DNA from: a virus
Reading direction: 5' to 3' (one strand)
IMG/VR virus record: IMGVR_UViG_3300014502_000248
Location: 1 to 26,446 of that record
DNA length: 26,446 nucleotides
A program made the translations under genes and the position numbers. Positions 1-8,254 of the stretch are shown here, one piece after another. The notes below the pieces were generated by a model that did no database searches, was not told where the DNA came from, and was given only the letters and a program-made list of their open reading frames with translations. Numbering within the stretch: the first letter of the stretch is position 1; each line of letters starts with the position of its first letter.

Positions 1-3000
1 ACCGGTTGCCCGCAACACCCGCCGCATCCTTCGCGTTCTGCTGAGCCACCACCGCCTGGGTCTCGGCGTACTTGTCCTGCACCTCCTGAAGCTTCAAGTC
101 GGCGTAGGTGGACGAGTCCGTCGCGTACAAGCCCGAGTTCAACTTCGCCTGCGTCGCCTTCGTGGCCTGCTTGGCGAGACCGACAGTGTCGCCGGGGTGA
201 AGCCCCGCCTGCGCCAAGGTGTTCGCACGCGCGAGTTCGTCTTCCTTGATCGCCTGCAACTGATCGGCCTTCTGGATCTGCAGGTTCGCCCACTCCTCGG
301 AATCCTGGGCGATGGAACCGTTCGCCAGAGTGTCAACCGTGTTGTTGTACGCCTGACGCAACTTGCCCGTGGAGTCCCCGGGGGCAATCTTCGCCATCGC
401 GTTGGCCTGCCGACGCTGGTTCTCTAGGCCCACCGCCGCGTACTTCTCCTGCTCCGCACGCAGGTCGGTCTGGGCGTACGCCGCGCTGTCGGGCGCCAAC
501 GAATCGCGCTCGATAATCGAGTTGTTGTAGGTCTGCCACGCCAGGTCAACCGGGTCGCCCGGCGTCAACTGGTTCAGCGAGTTCGCCGCCGCGATAGCGA
601 TCTTCTCCTGGGCGGCCGAATACGTGTTCTCAGACTTAGCCGCCATGCGGTCCCGCTCGCGCTGACTGTGCTCCGGTGTCGGCGGAATGTACGTCCCGGT
701 GTTGTAGTCGTAGCCGCCCTGGCCGTCGGTGTCCTCCTTGGACTTCTGGTCGATGGCGTCCGCCTCGATCTTCAGGCGCCCGAGAGTGTCGCTGGGGAGC
801 AGGACCGACTGCTGGTAGTTCGACAGGCTGTCAATCTGAGCAAGCCGACGAGAAAGAGCGGCGCGCTTGCCCTTCAGGATCTCGGTGTCGACCTGGTCAA
901 GCCAGCGCTGCTCATCCTCGTCGAGCGGCTGACCCGTGGCGCTCGCCAACGCCACAGCCTTCGCGCGCATGGACTCCAGTTCGCTGAGGTACGAATCGGC
1001 CCCGAGGGTGGCGGATCCCGTCTTGTCCTCAACAACACCACCCTTGGCCTGGGCCAGCGACGGAGCAAGGCTCAGGTAGGCGCCCAGGTTCTTGCGCTGC
1101 AGATTGCCGCCATACGCGTCAATGACCATCTGCACCTGGCTGTTCATCATGCCCTCGAACAGGGCAACCTGACCGTCCTTGACCAGTTCCGCCCAGCGAG
1201 TCTCGCCTATCGCCTTGCGCAGCGCGGCCAGAGCGCGCTCCTTGATCTGGGTGGCCTCGTTGGTGGTGATGATCCCGTCCGCGCCGAAGTCTTCCAGCGC
1301 AGAAGCGGTCGCGTCAGTCAGCGCCGTCCTGACTGCCGTCTCGTCCTGGGTGGAGAGCTTGAAGTCGTTGGCCTGGTCGTCGTACTTGTACTTGCCCCCA
1401 TAAGTGGACGTTCCAGTGTTATGCGCGTTGTCGGCCTCGGCCTGGAAGACTGCTTGCGAGTTCCTTATCGTCTTGATTCCGGCGTCGCCCACCTGAGCGG
1501 CGATTGTGGCGTAGTCACTGCGCGTGACGCCCGCAACCGCATCCTGCGTGCCGGAGGCAATCTGCGAGAAACTGAACATGGCACGGTTGAGGAGGTCGAG
1601 ACGCTGGGCGGCGTCGTACCCGCGGTTCTTCAATTCGTCCAGCGTCGAATTGATTGCATCGACCGTGAAGTCCGTGAAGACATTCTTCTGGTCAGCGGCG
1701 ATCTTGTCGGCCTTGTACTGGTCCTGCTCGGCTGCACGCTTGTTCGCCGCATCAGCCACGGCCTTGAGATCCGCCTGCTCGCCGCCCGTCAGCAAGGACG
1801 TCAGGAGCGCGGGAATCAAGCCCCACACATCACCAGCGGCGAGTCCCCCCAGGCCCTTGTCCTGCAGGTCCGTGACCTGGTTCTGAGCGTAGGCAGCCGC
1901 TTCCTTCAGCGCCTCCGTGTTGTCGGCCATCGCGACGCGGAGTTTCGCATCGTCGACCGCCTTCCGGGCTGCATTGTCGATCTCGAACGCCTTCGAGACC
2001 GTCAGGACAACGCCCAGCGCCACCATGCCGGCGCCGAGGAGCCCCGCGCCCGTGAGCCCAGTAGCGGCCTCGGCGCCGACCACCGCGCCTCTGGCCCCCG
2101 TCGGAATGGCCTTGACGCCCAGGGCGCCCGACCGCGACATCGACAGCATGGTGCGATCGGCGTCCGACAGCCGCAGCGGAACCTTCAAGAAGTCGGGCAT
2201 CGCCGCCCACACTGCGCCCCGGGCCTCAGCCGGGGACGCCTTGGTGACGAAGGTGCCGTTCTCCATGAGAGGACCAACGGCGCCAGCGCGGCCCGCGCGA
2301 CCGATCGGCAACTGGCTGGCAATCGCCATACCGGCAATCCCGAGAGTCCCGTTGGCGAGGCGCCCCTGCGCGCCGACAGCAGTACGCGCCGCGACCCCGG
2401 CCGTTCCCGCCCTTGCAACGGCCCCAACACCAGTGCCCATGCCGAACTTCGCCATCAGCAAAGAGGCTGCGTAAAGTTCGACAATCGCAAGAGCCACGGC
2501 ACGCAGCGGGCGCGGAAGCGAGTTGAACAACTTCACGACGTCAGTGCCGATCTCAACGACCTGCTGCAGGCCAACTATCAGCCCGGCGATCCAGTCCAAC
2601 ATGCCGGACTCGACGATCTGCAGACCCAGGTTGACGAAGGCGGCACCGAGCATCTTCAGGCGGTTGCCGATCGAGGTCATCGCCTCGTCGAACTGCTCCT
2701 TACCGAATCCCCGCTGCTCCGGCGCCACCGCGCGGCCAGCAAGGTCGGAAATCTTGCCGTACTGCTGGGTGAGAATCGTTGCGACCTGCTGCGAGCCACC
2801 CTTGCCGAACATGGTGGTGAACTCGTTGAGCTGCTCGGTGGAAAGTTTCATCGAAGAGACGGCTGCGAATATCTGAGGCAGCGTCTTGCCGGTCATGTCG
2901 ACGCCCGTGATCTCAGACGCCTTGGGGCCGATCTCGCCCACGCCCCGCGAAAGCACCTGGCGGAACTGCCCAGCCGTGGACTCAGGGTTCTGGCCGGTGG

Positions 3001-5374
3001 TGGTGGCGACCTGCGCGACGAGGGCAGTCAACTCCTGCGGGGTGAATCCCGCCGCCGTGCCCAACGTCGCGATGTTCGAGACCGCGCCGAGCAGTTCCGT
3101 CGGGGCCTGGCCGGTCTGCCGCGAGGTGTAGGAGACGATGTCCTCTAGCTGCGGCAAACGCTCGACGCCCCACTGGAGCGAGCGCAAGGCGCCCGCGAGT
3201 TGCGTCTGCGTCGTCAGAGGATCGCTCCCGGCCACACGCGCCATCCGGGTCGCCACGTTGGCCGACACGTCAATCGTGCGTTCCTGCGTGGCCTGATCTG
3301 CACTAGCCGCACCGTAGAGCCCCAGGGCCTTGGCCCCAAGGTTGACGCCCACCGATGGCGCGAAGCCGGCCCCCACCGAGACGTCCGACAGGCCGGACGC
3401 CATGCTGTCGTTCTGCTCACGGTTGCGACCCGTGACGATGTTCAAGGCCGTCAGTGCGGCCTCGTACTCCATCGTCTCCTTGATCGCACCCTCAAGGCCG
3501 CGCTGCAGCATGGTGAGAGCGCGGTAGGCCACGCCGTAGAAGAGGGCGATCCGGGCGGTCTGCCCGATCATCTCCCCAGTGCCCTTGGACGCCGGGCCGC
3601 TGAAGCCAGACATGAAGGAGTCCTTGAACCCCGCCACGCCGCCGCCGCCGCTACCGCTCGCGCCGTTACTGACCCCGCTGCCCAGAACGGGGCGCGCTGC
3701 GGGGCGCTGGTTCAGGCCAGCGTTGGCCTGCTGCTGCAGGGCGAACATCTCCTGCCACTGCGAAGCGTTCGCAGAGGCCATCTTCGGCGCGGTGACGCCG
3801 GGCAGCCCCATCGAGCGCAGGAAGTTCTGCCCCATCGGGGTGTCGTAGTACGGGTTCGTCTGAGGCGTCCTGGCGGGCGCGCCGAGTTGAGCAGGCGCGT
3901 ACTTCAGGTCGTTCCTGGCGATCTGCGCCGCCTGGGCCGGGTCGTTCCACCACGAAGAACCAGCAGCAGAAGGGCGATCGTTGCCACCAAACCCCATGCC
4001 TCGAAGGAAGGCCTGGCCCATCTCGGTCTGGAAGTAGGTGTTGGGGCCGATGATCCGACCGCCGAAGCCGCCAGGGTTCTGGTCCACCCACGCGGGGACC
4101 TCGGCTGCGTGCGCCCCGCGATAGGGGGGCGTAACAGGCCCGCCGCCGTTGGTCGACCAGTCTCGACCCAGAAGCGAACCGCCTGGGCCGATGTAGTTCA
4201 GGGCAGCCTGGTCCCTGATCGCGTAGGCATCGAGCAACTGGGTGCGAGCACCCAGCATCCCCGTCGGCCCCCGCTCCATCCGCATGTTCTCGATCACCTG
4301 GGCCGCAGAGGCGGGGTAGACAGCACCCTCACGCGTGTAGCCCGACGATCCGGGAAGCAGGGCCGACGTCTCCATCCCGTTCTGGGCTACCGCCTTGGCC
4401 CCCCTCGCTGTCGCCTCGACTTCCCTCGCCGTGATGGCGGCAGCCAAGGCAGCGGCCCGGCGAGCCGTCGTCTCCTGACGTATGGCAGCGATCAGGTCGG
4501 GGTACGCGCGCTCAACCCCCAAGACCTCGTTACGGCCCGCCCCGAACTCCTTGACGACCGACCTCAGCGGCTGACCCTGGCCGCGAGCAATCGCTATCTC
4601 GGCCAGCCGCAGACTCGCCGCTGAACTGACCGCGTTGCTGTACGCCATCTCCGCGCGGATGTCGGATGCGTAGGTGGTGCGCGAAGGGGCAATCGGGGCC
4701 ATGTACTGAGCCGCGACGCCGCTCTGCAGGGCGGTCTGGGTGACAGGAGTCTGCAGCCGGGTCGCGAGAATCTGCTGCGTCGGCTGAGACAACTGCTCGC
4801 TGAGACGACTCTTGGCCGTGGCCGAGAACGGCGCCGACTTGATCGTCTGGATGTCGCGCTGCAGGGTGGTCGGGGTGCGGTTGAGCTTCTCCTGCGCGGA
4901 CTGGACGAGGCCGAAGGCTCGCGCCGACTTCAAGTACTGCTGCTCCTGACGCGCCGCCGAATGGGCGAGGCTGTCGAAGTAGTTCGTCCCCGACGACTCC
5001 TTGAGCATCGCCTGAACGGAATCGTGCGCGGCGCTGGAAATCCGCTGAATCTCGGCAAACTGCTTGGTGGCGTTGTTCCGAAGGCCAGAGTTCGCTGCGA
5101 CGGCTGTCCCCAGACCACCCCCGGACATCAGTCCGGGAACGTTCAGGACGCCAGCCGCCGCAGCCATCTCCAGCTTGATGCCGGCGATGAGGGCGCGCGC
5201 GATTGCCGCGCCCTTGGTCCGCATCAACGACTCGTCGCCCCCCGTGGCGATCATTCGCCGAAGGGCTTCTTGCAACTCGCGCGGAAGGATGTCCAGGTCG
5301 GCCCCGAAGCGCTTGATCGCCTCAGACCCGGTGTATTCGACACCGACCATCATCTGGTCTTCGGACATCGCCAC
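1..5374 (-). CDS. Tail tape measure protein (3' end beyond the left edge)
   Basis: The frame is open from the GTG at 5374 to the left edge, giving at least 1791 residues with no stop. Tape measure proteins set tail length and occupy the tail lumen. Residues about 630-870 resemble the TP901-type tape measure core (EYEAALTALNIVTGRN near 632, then FGKGGSQQVATIL). A glycine-rich hydrophobic segment at about 1105-1128 (GAGLLGAGMVALGVVLTV) could insert in a membrane during DNA delivery. The N-terminal third is Ala/Gln-rich and helical; the C-terminal part carries 60-62 residue repeats (P-G-D at 1605, 1665 and 1727). GTG 5374 is chosen because a GGAAGGG ribosome site lies 9 bases upstream; ATG 5368 in the same frame is possible. 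The position directly after the frameshifting chaperones is the standard one for this gene. A true C-terminus cannot be seen. Confidence 0.93.
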   Translation of the reverse strand, partial: MAMSEDQMMVGVEYTGSEAIKRFGADLDILPRELQEALRRMIATGGDESLMRTKGAAIARALIAGIKLEMAAAAGVLNVPGLMSGGGLGTAVAANSGLRNNATKQFAEIQRISSAAHDSVQAMLKESSGTNYFDSLAHSAARQEQQYLKSARAFGLVQSAQEKLNRTPTTLQRDIQTIKSAPFSATAKSRLSEQLSQPTQQILATRLQTPVTQTALQSGVAAQYMAPIAPSRTTYASDIRAEMAYSNAVSSAASLRLAEIAIARGQGQPLRSVVKEFGAGRNEVLGVERAYPDLIAAIRQETTARRAAALAAAITAREVEATARGAKAVAQNGMETSALLPGSSGYTREGAVYPASAAQVIENMRMERGPTGMLGARTQLLDAYAIRDQAALNYIGPGGSLLGRDWSTNGGGPVTPPYRGAHAAEVPAWVDQNPGGFGGRIIGPNTYFQTEMGQAFLRGMGFGGNDRPSAAGSSWWNDPAQAAQIARNDLKYAPAQLGAPARTPQTNPYYDTPMGQNFLRSMGLPGVTAPKMASANASQWQEMFALQQQANAGLNQRPAARPVLGSGVSNGASGSGGGGVAGFKDSFMSGFSGPASKGTGEMIGQTARIALFYGVAYRALTMLQRGLEGAIKETMEYEAALTALNIVTGRNREQNDSMASGLSDVSVGAGFAPSVGVNLGAKALGLYGAASADQATQERTIDVSANVATRMARVAGSDPLTTQTQLAGALRSLQWGVERLPQLEDIVSYTSRQTGQAPTELLGAVSNIATLGTAAGFTPQELTALVAQVATTTGQNPESTAGQFRQVLSRGVGEIGPKASEITGVDMTGKTLPQIFAAVSSMKLSTEQLNEFTTMFGKGGSQQVATILTQQYGKISDLAGRAVAPEQRGFGKEQFDEAMTSIGNRLKMLGAAFVNLGLQIVESGMLDWIAGLIVGLQQVVEIGTDVVKLFNSLPRPLRAVALAIVELYAASLLMAKFGMGTGVGAVARAGTAGVAARTAVGAQGRLANGTLGIAGMAIASQLPIGRAGRAGAVGPLMENGTFVTKASPAEARGAVWAAMPDFLKVPLRLSDADRTMLSMSRSGALGVKAIPTGARGAVVGAEAATGLTGAGLLGAGMVALGVVLTVSKAFEIDNAARKAVDDAKLRVAMADNTEALKEAAAYAQNQVTDLQDKGLGGLAAGDVWGLIPALLTSLLTGGEQADLKAVADAANKRAAEQDQYKADKIAADQKNVFTDFTVDAINSTLDELKNRGYDAAQRLDLLNRAMFSFSQIASGTQDAVAGVTRSDYATIAAQVGDAGIKTIRNSQAVFQAEADNAHNTGTSTYGGKYKYDDQANDFKLSTQDETAVRTALTDATASALEDFGADGIITTNEATQIKERALAALRKAIGETRWAELVKDGQVALFEGMMNSQVQMVIDAYGGNLQRKNLGAYLSLAPSLAQAKGGVVEDKTGSATLGADSYLSELESMRAKAVALASATGQPLDEDEQRWLDQVDTEILKGKRAALSRRLAQIDSLSNYQQSVLLPSDTLGRLKIEADAIDQKSKEDTDGQGGYDYNTGTYIPPTPEHSQRERDRMAAKSENTYSAAQEKIAIAAANSLNQLTPGDPVDLAWQTYNNSIIERDSLAPDSAAYAQTDLRAEQEKYAAVGLENQRRQANAMAKIAPGDSTGKLRQAYNNTVDTLANGSIAQDSEEWANLQIQKADQLQAIKEDELARANTLAQAGLHPGDTVGLAKQATKATQAKLNSGLYATDSSTYADLKLQEVQDKYAETQAVVAQQNAKDAAGVAGNR
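40..600 (-). repeat. Three degenerate 60-62 residue repeats in the tape measure protein
   Basis: Three consecutive units share the pattern A-N-x-L/M-A, then P-G-D, then a Q-x-Y/T-N segment, then G-S/L-x-A-x-D-S-x-x-Y/W-A, then L-x-x-Q/E and K-Y-A. The P-G-D codons fall at 554-562, 374-382 and 188-196, giving spacings of 180 and 186 bases (60 and 62 residues). The repeats have diverged at DNA level, so they are protein repeats rather than recent duplications. They may continue past the left edge. Confidence 0.7.
3797..4042 (-). repeat. Duplicated short motif, 62 residues apart, in the tape measure protein
   Basis: Two copies of the pattern N-x-Y-x-x-T-x-MGQ-x-FLR-x-MG start at about residues 445 and 507, with their Asn codons exactly 186 bases apart. 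The intervening sequence is linker-like and is not obviously repeated. The motif has no function known to me. Confidence 0.6.
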
Positions 5375-5396
5375 GAGCTACCACCCTTCCTGAAGG

Positions 5397-6481
5397 TCAG
5401 CCACGCATGGCCGTCATGTCCTCGTCCACGTAGTCGTCGTCGCTGTCAGGGATGTCGATCGACTCGCCGCCCTTGGACCGGCTGTCCATTCGGCGCTTGA
5501 CCGTCTCGAACCACTCGGTCAACATCTCCTGGCTGTGCCAGTACTCCTCGGGCGGAATCTGATCCTCGGCCAGCTCAAACCAGCCGAGCGTGGTCATCGC
5601 AGCGGCGATGGCTTCCGTGAGGTCCCAGCCCGCGAGCGTGACGTCTCTTTCGGGGTAGAGGGCTTCGAGTCCGCCTCCACGTTTTGCTGCCCCGACGACC
5701 CGGAGGAAGCCGACGGAGCGTCCGAGTTTCCCGCTTCACGAGACGTCATCTCGCCATCCAGCGCGAGCAGCACGGACTTGATGACCTCATCGCCCAGGTC
5801 GTTCACGCTGGCCCTGTCAGAGCACACACGCTGGCCCACGACGAGCGTTGCGAGGTCGGGCTGGCCGTCATCATCAAAGGCCACCTCGCACTCGCGCAGG
5901 GAGTACCAAATCTCGGTCTGCCTGCGGTTCTCGTAGAAGGAGGTGCTCCCGAGCATCTCCCTCCAGGCCCGGCGATACTCCTTCTCCAACTCAGGGCGAG
6001 GCGTAGCGTCCAACTCCCGCTTAGCGATTCGCAGGGCCTTCGCGTGGATCTTCTCGACCTCGACGTTGTACTCGATCGCCACCGCCAGGATGAGTTCCTG
6101 CTCCTGCTCGGTGACCTTCCCGTCCTTGGAAAGTTGGCGCCGGTCAAGGATCTCCAGGCGCTCCTTCCACTTGGTGTCGGCGCGAAGTTCATCGTCGGCC
6201 TTCAGCAGGAGTTCGCCGTTCTTGCGCCGCAAGAGATCGGTGGAGACGTCGAGATCGGTCATCCCCCCGAGCAGGACCTCGATCTGCGCCTGCTCGTCCT
6301 CGTCGCGATCGAACGCGAGCATCCGGCGCGCGCGCGCGGAGCGGGCGTCCTTGATGGACTCGTCCTTCTCCAGCGCGTTGAGCTTGGCGACGTAGACGGG
6401 GATCTTCTCCCCGCCACTCTCCAGCACGACGACGTCGCCTCGTCGGAAGAGATCCTGGATGCGCTTCAGCGTCCCAGCCAT
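5397..6481 (-). CDS. Tail assembly chaperone, long form made by -1 frameshift (gpGT-like)
   Basis: This is the frameshift product: 252 codons in the first frame from ATG 6481 down to base 5726, then base 5726 is read twice and translation continues in the -1 frame to the TGA at 5397, giving about 361 residues. The -1 frame has no stop from the slip site onward and reads GGLEALYPERDVTLAGWDLT and then AIAAAMTTLGWFELAEDQIP, a Trp-rich helical domain with an acidic tail. The downstream frame has no start codon with a ribosome site: its only early ATG, at 5597, sits mid-domain. In lambda-like phages the long form bridges the tape measure and tail-tube subunits. The order major tail protein, chaperones, tape measure matches that role. 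The slip itself is inferred. Confidence 0.88.
5594..6481 (-). CDS. Tail assembly chaperone, short form (gpG-like)
   Basis: A 295-residue protein if no frameshift occurs. The start is ATG 6481, with GAGGAG five bases upstream; the GTG at 6484 is too close to that site. The body is highly charged and mostly helical (KWKERLEILDRRQLSKDG, then AVAIEYNVEVEKIHAKALRI), longer than the 140-200 residues common for gpG. The last 40 or so residues after the slip site (SDAPSASSGSSGQQ and on) are low-complexity Ser/Pro/Arg, as expected where selection acts mainly on the overlapping -1 frame. It acts in the cytoplasm, probably coating the tape measure before tube polymerisation. A strong hairpin lies between this gene and the major tail gene, which may lower its expression. 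Confidence 0.85.
   Translation of the reverse strand: MAGTLKRIQDLFRRGDVVVLESGGEKIPVYVAKLNALEKDESIKDARSARARRMLAFDRDEDEQAQIEVLLGGMTDLDVSTDLLRRKNGELLLKADDELRADTKWKERLEILDRRQLSKDGKVTEQEQELILAVAIEYNVEVEKIHAKALRIAKRELDATPRPELEKEYRRAWREMLGSTSFYENRRQTEIWYSLRECEVAFDDDGQPDLATLVVGQRVCSDRASVNDLGDEVIKSVLLALDGEMTSREAGNSDAPSASSGSSGQQNVEADSKPSTPKETSRSRAGTSRKPSPLR
5726..5732 (-). promoter_or_regulatory. -1 ribosomal frameshift slippery heptamer GGGAAAC
   Basis: On the minus strand the codons read GCG GGA AAC, so the heptamer G GGA AAC is in the exact X XXY YYZ phase of the upstream frame (Glu-Ala-Gly-Asn-Ser). Slipping back one base moves ribosomes into the frame that ends at 5397. A second, weaker candidate CCCCGAAAG lies about 75 bases further on. 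A short CGGA-CGC-TCCG stem follows; I see no strong pseudoknot. Confidence 0.87.
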
Positions 6482-6536
6482 CACAACTCCTCAGTCCAGT
6501 GATCGTGCCCAGTTCCATGTGCCCCGAGAGACACGA

Positions 6537-6580
6537 AAGGCCGGTCGAGGCCTCTTCGTGAGAGGCACTCGACCGGCCTT
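6537..6580 (-). terminator. Long hairpin after the major tail protein gene
   Basis: Arms 6537-6549 and 6568-6580 pair perfectly over 13 bp. A single unpaired A (6567) separates them from an inner 6-bp stem (6550-6555 with 6561-6566) and a 5-base loop. On the minus strand the stem ends in GGCCTTTCGTG, a short U-run typical of a weak or partial intrinsic terminator. It lies between the tail-tube and chaperone genes, where it could reduce downstream transcription. Confidence 0.75.
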
Positions 6581-6598
6581 CGCCGGATCCTGCTGGGA

Positions 6599-8101
6599 TC
6601 AGACGGTGAAGGTGAACTTGCTGTCGTCGCTGGCGAGCGACGGCCCCTTGCCGCTGGTCACGGTGACATCGACGATGCCCGCCGCGTGCGCTGGCACGAC
6701 GGCCGTGATCTGGCGGTGGTTGTCCACGACGAACGACGTCGCCGGGACGGCGCCGAAGCTCACACCGGTCACCCCGACGTAGCCCGAGCCGGTGATGACG
6801 ACGGTTGCGCCACCGGCAGCCACGTCCGTGGCCGGGTCGATCTCGACGATGAACGGGGCCGCGAGGTCCGAGAAGAGCGTCAGAACGCCCTGGTCGGACT
6901 CCCAGTCCATCGAGATGGTGATGTTCTGCTCCACCCGCGGCGAGTAGCCGGGGAGAGAGAACCGGGCGTCCGGGACGTGGAAGCGCTTGAGCGTCGCGCC
7001 GCCAGCCGAAGCATCCTTGATGATGATGTCGAGCTCAAGGATCTCGGCCAGGTCGGGACCGATGGCCTCCTTGAGGTTCTGCTTGCCTGTGATCGCGCGG
7101 AGCTTGCGGTACAGGTCGTCGACATCGCGGGGGAGGATCGAGATGCTGCCCGACACGGTCGGCACGTCGAAGTCGCGACTGACGGCGTTCGGGTTGCCGA
7201 ACTCCATCTCGACCTCTTGCGTGACCTTCCAGTCCAGGGTGATGTCCTGGACGCCGGTCCACTTGTTCGCCGCCGACAGCGCCGGATTGGCGGCGTTGTA
7301 GCCACCGATGTAGACGTCGATGTCGCGACCCTTGACGGCAGCCGGCTTCAACGTGGCCGGGGTGTGGACCGTCTGGGCGTACGTGATCGGATCCGGCGAG
7401 TGGTACGTGACGTAGATGGTGTCCGTGATCGGGACAGCCGCCACGAGCGTGACCGTGACGATCGCCGCATCGAGCGTGACCACGCCCTCGGTCAGGGTGT
7501 AGTCCGCACCCTCCGTCAGCCGCTGGTTGGCGACCGTCACGCACAGCACGCGCCGGAGACCGTTGGCGTCGGTGTACGGGTAGGCGGGGTGCACCGTGGC
7601 GACAGCCTGGCCGGCGACTGCCGTACCGAGGTAGTCGTCGATGTAGACCGCCCCGGGGCAGTAGTAGATCGAGTCGCCCTTGAGGGTGAAGGTCTCGGTC
7701 GCGTTGTCCTTCAAGCCGAACTTGTACGACGCGCTCTCGATCGTCAGATACGGGATCGCAACCCCGTTGGCTGCGACGAAGGCGTTCGGACGCTTCTTGC
7801 CCGGCTTGAGGTTCTGCGCCACGTTGAGGCAGTGCGACGTCGCGAGGTCAATCCCGGTCGCCGCGATCTCGGCGTCCGTCATGCCGACGAAGACCTGCTC
7901 GGTGTCCGTGGACACGTCGAAACTCTCCAGCGTGAACGTCAGGTCGGGGGTGTCCCGAATCGTGGCGACGCTGGTGTAGTTGCCCAGCTCGTAGATTTTC
8001 TCGCTTGGGATGCTCAGTGCGCCGGGACCACCGGACTGCAGCCGCTCAATGAGCGCCACGCCGTTCCCGACAGTGATGAGCGATCCAGCCTTCACAGCCA
8101 C
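6599..8101 (-). CDS. Major tail (tube) protein with C-terminal Ig-like TIG domain
   Basis: A 500-residue protein started by GTG 8101 with GGAGG seven bases upstream; a longer in-frame ORF reaching 8335 is rejected because its extra residues are Arg-rich and lack a ribosome site. The N-terminal part (VKAGSLITVGNGVALIERLQ) and the following beta-rich stretch fit a tail-tube fold. About residues 190-250 hold an extra Thr/Val-rich beta segment (YTLTEGVVTLDAAIVTVTLV). The last 85 or so residues (PATDVAAGGATVVITGSGYV onward) match the IPT/TIG Ig-like fold, probably displayed on the tail surface. Position just before the frameshifting chaperones supports the call. It is longer than the 200-300 residues typical of tube proteins, explained by the added domains. 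Confidence 0.85.
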   Translation of the reverse strand: MAVKAGSLITVGNGVALIERLQSGGPGALSIPSEKIYELGNYTSVATIRDTPDLTFTLESFDVSTDTEQVFVGMTDAEIAATGIDLATSHCLNVAQNLKPGKKRPNAFVAANGVAIPYLTIESASYKFGLKDNATETFTLKGDSIYYCPGAVYIDDYLGTAVAGQAVATVHPAYPYTDANGLRRVLCVTVANQRLTEGADYTLTEGVVTLDAAIVTVTLVAAVPITDTIYVTYHSPDPITYAQTVHTPATLKPAAVKGRDIDVYIGGYNAANPALSAANKWTGVQDITLDWKVTQEVEMEFGNPNAVSRDFDVPTVSGSISILPRDVDDLYRKLRAITGKQNLKEAIGPDLAEILELDIIIKDASAGGATLKRFHVPDARFSLPGYSPRVEQNITISMDWESDQGVLTLFSDLAAPFIVEIDPATDVAAGGATVVITGSGYVGVTGVSFGAVPATSFVVDNHRQITAVVPAHAAGIVDVTVTSGKGPSLASDDSKFTFTV

Positions 8102-8108
8102 TTTGTTA

Positions 8109-8113
8109 CCTCC
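8109..8113 (-). promoter_or_regulatory. Ribosome binding site fixing the major tail protein start
   Basis: GGAGG on the minus strand lies seven bases before GTG 8101. No comparable site precedes the longer open frame, so this site decides the start. Confidence 0.8.
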
Positions 8114-8218
8114 TGCGTACCGAGGCCCACGCAGGGGCCGACGATGATTCGCTTGAGGCACTCGACCGTCGAAGAGTGGATCTCGGCGATTCGTGCGGGC
8201 GCAGAAACGGCATCGCCC

Positions 8219-8254
8219 TTGCTGGCGCCACCTCAGCGGCGCGAGAATTGAGTC
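8219..8254 (+). promoter_or_regulatory. Candidate promoter for a leaderless plus-strand gene
   Basis: TTGCTG (8219-8224) and GAGAAT (8243-8248) are separated by 18 bases. The -10 box matches TATAAT at four of six positions; the -35 box is weak. The ATG at 8255 lies seven bases after the -10 box, where a transcript would start, and no Shine-Dalgarno sequence precedes it. This fits a leaderless mRNA, which is common in actinobacteria. The evidence is weak and rests on spacing. Confidence 0.4.

Noticed and set aside
668-4624. Long plus-strand open frames of 826 and 474 codons opposite the tape measure
   Set aside because: They are Arg/Gly/His-rich, lack ribosome sites and lie opposite a recognisable tape measure frame; such antisense frames are common in GC-rich DNA.
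5397-5597. Independent 66-residue gene
   Set aside because: No ribosome site; the same frame continues upstream without a stop to a slippery heptamer, so it is the end of a frameshift product.
6686-8251. Plus-strand frame of 521 codons opposite the major tail protein
   Set aside because: Composition is Arg/Asp/Val-rich without any fold-like pattern, and the opposite strand has a clear ribosome site and domain.
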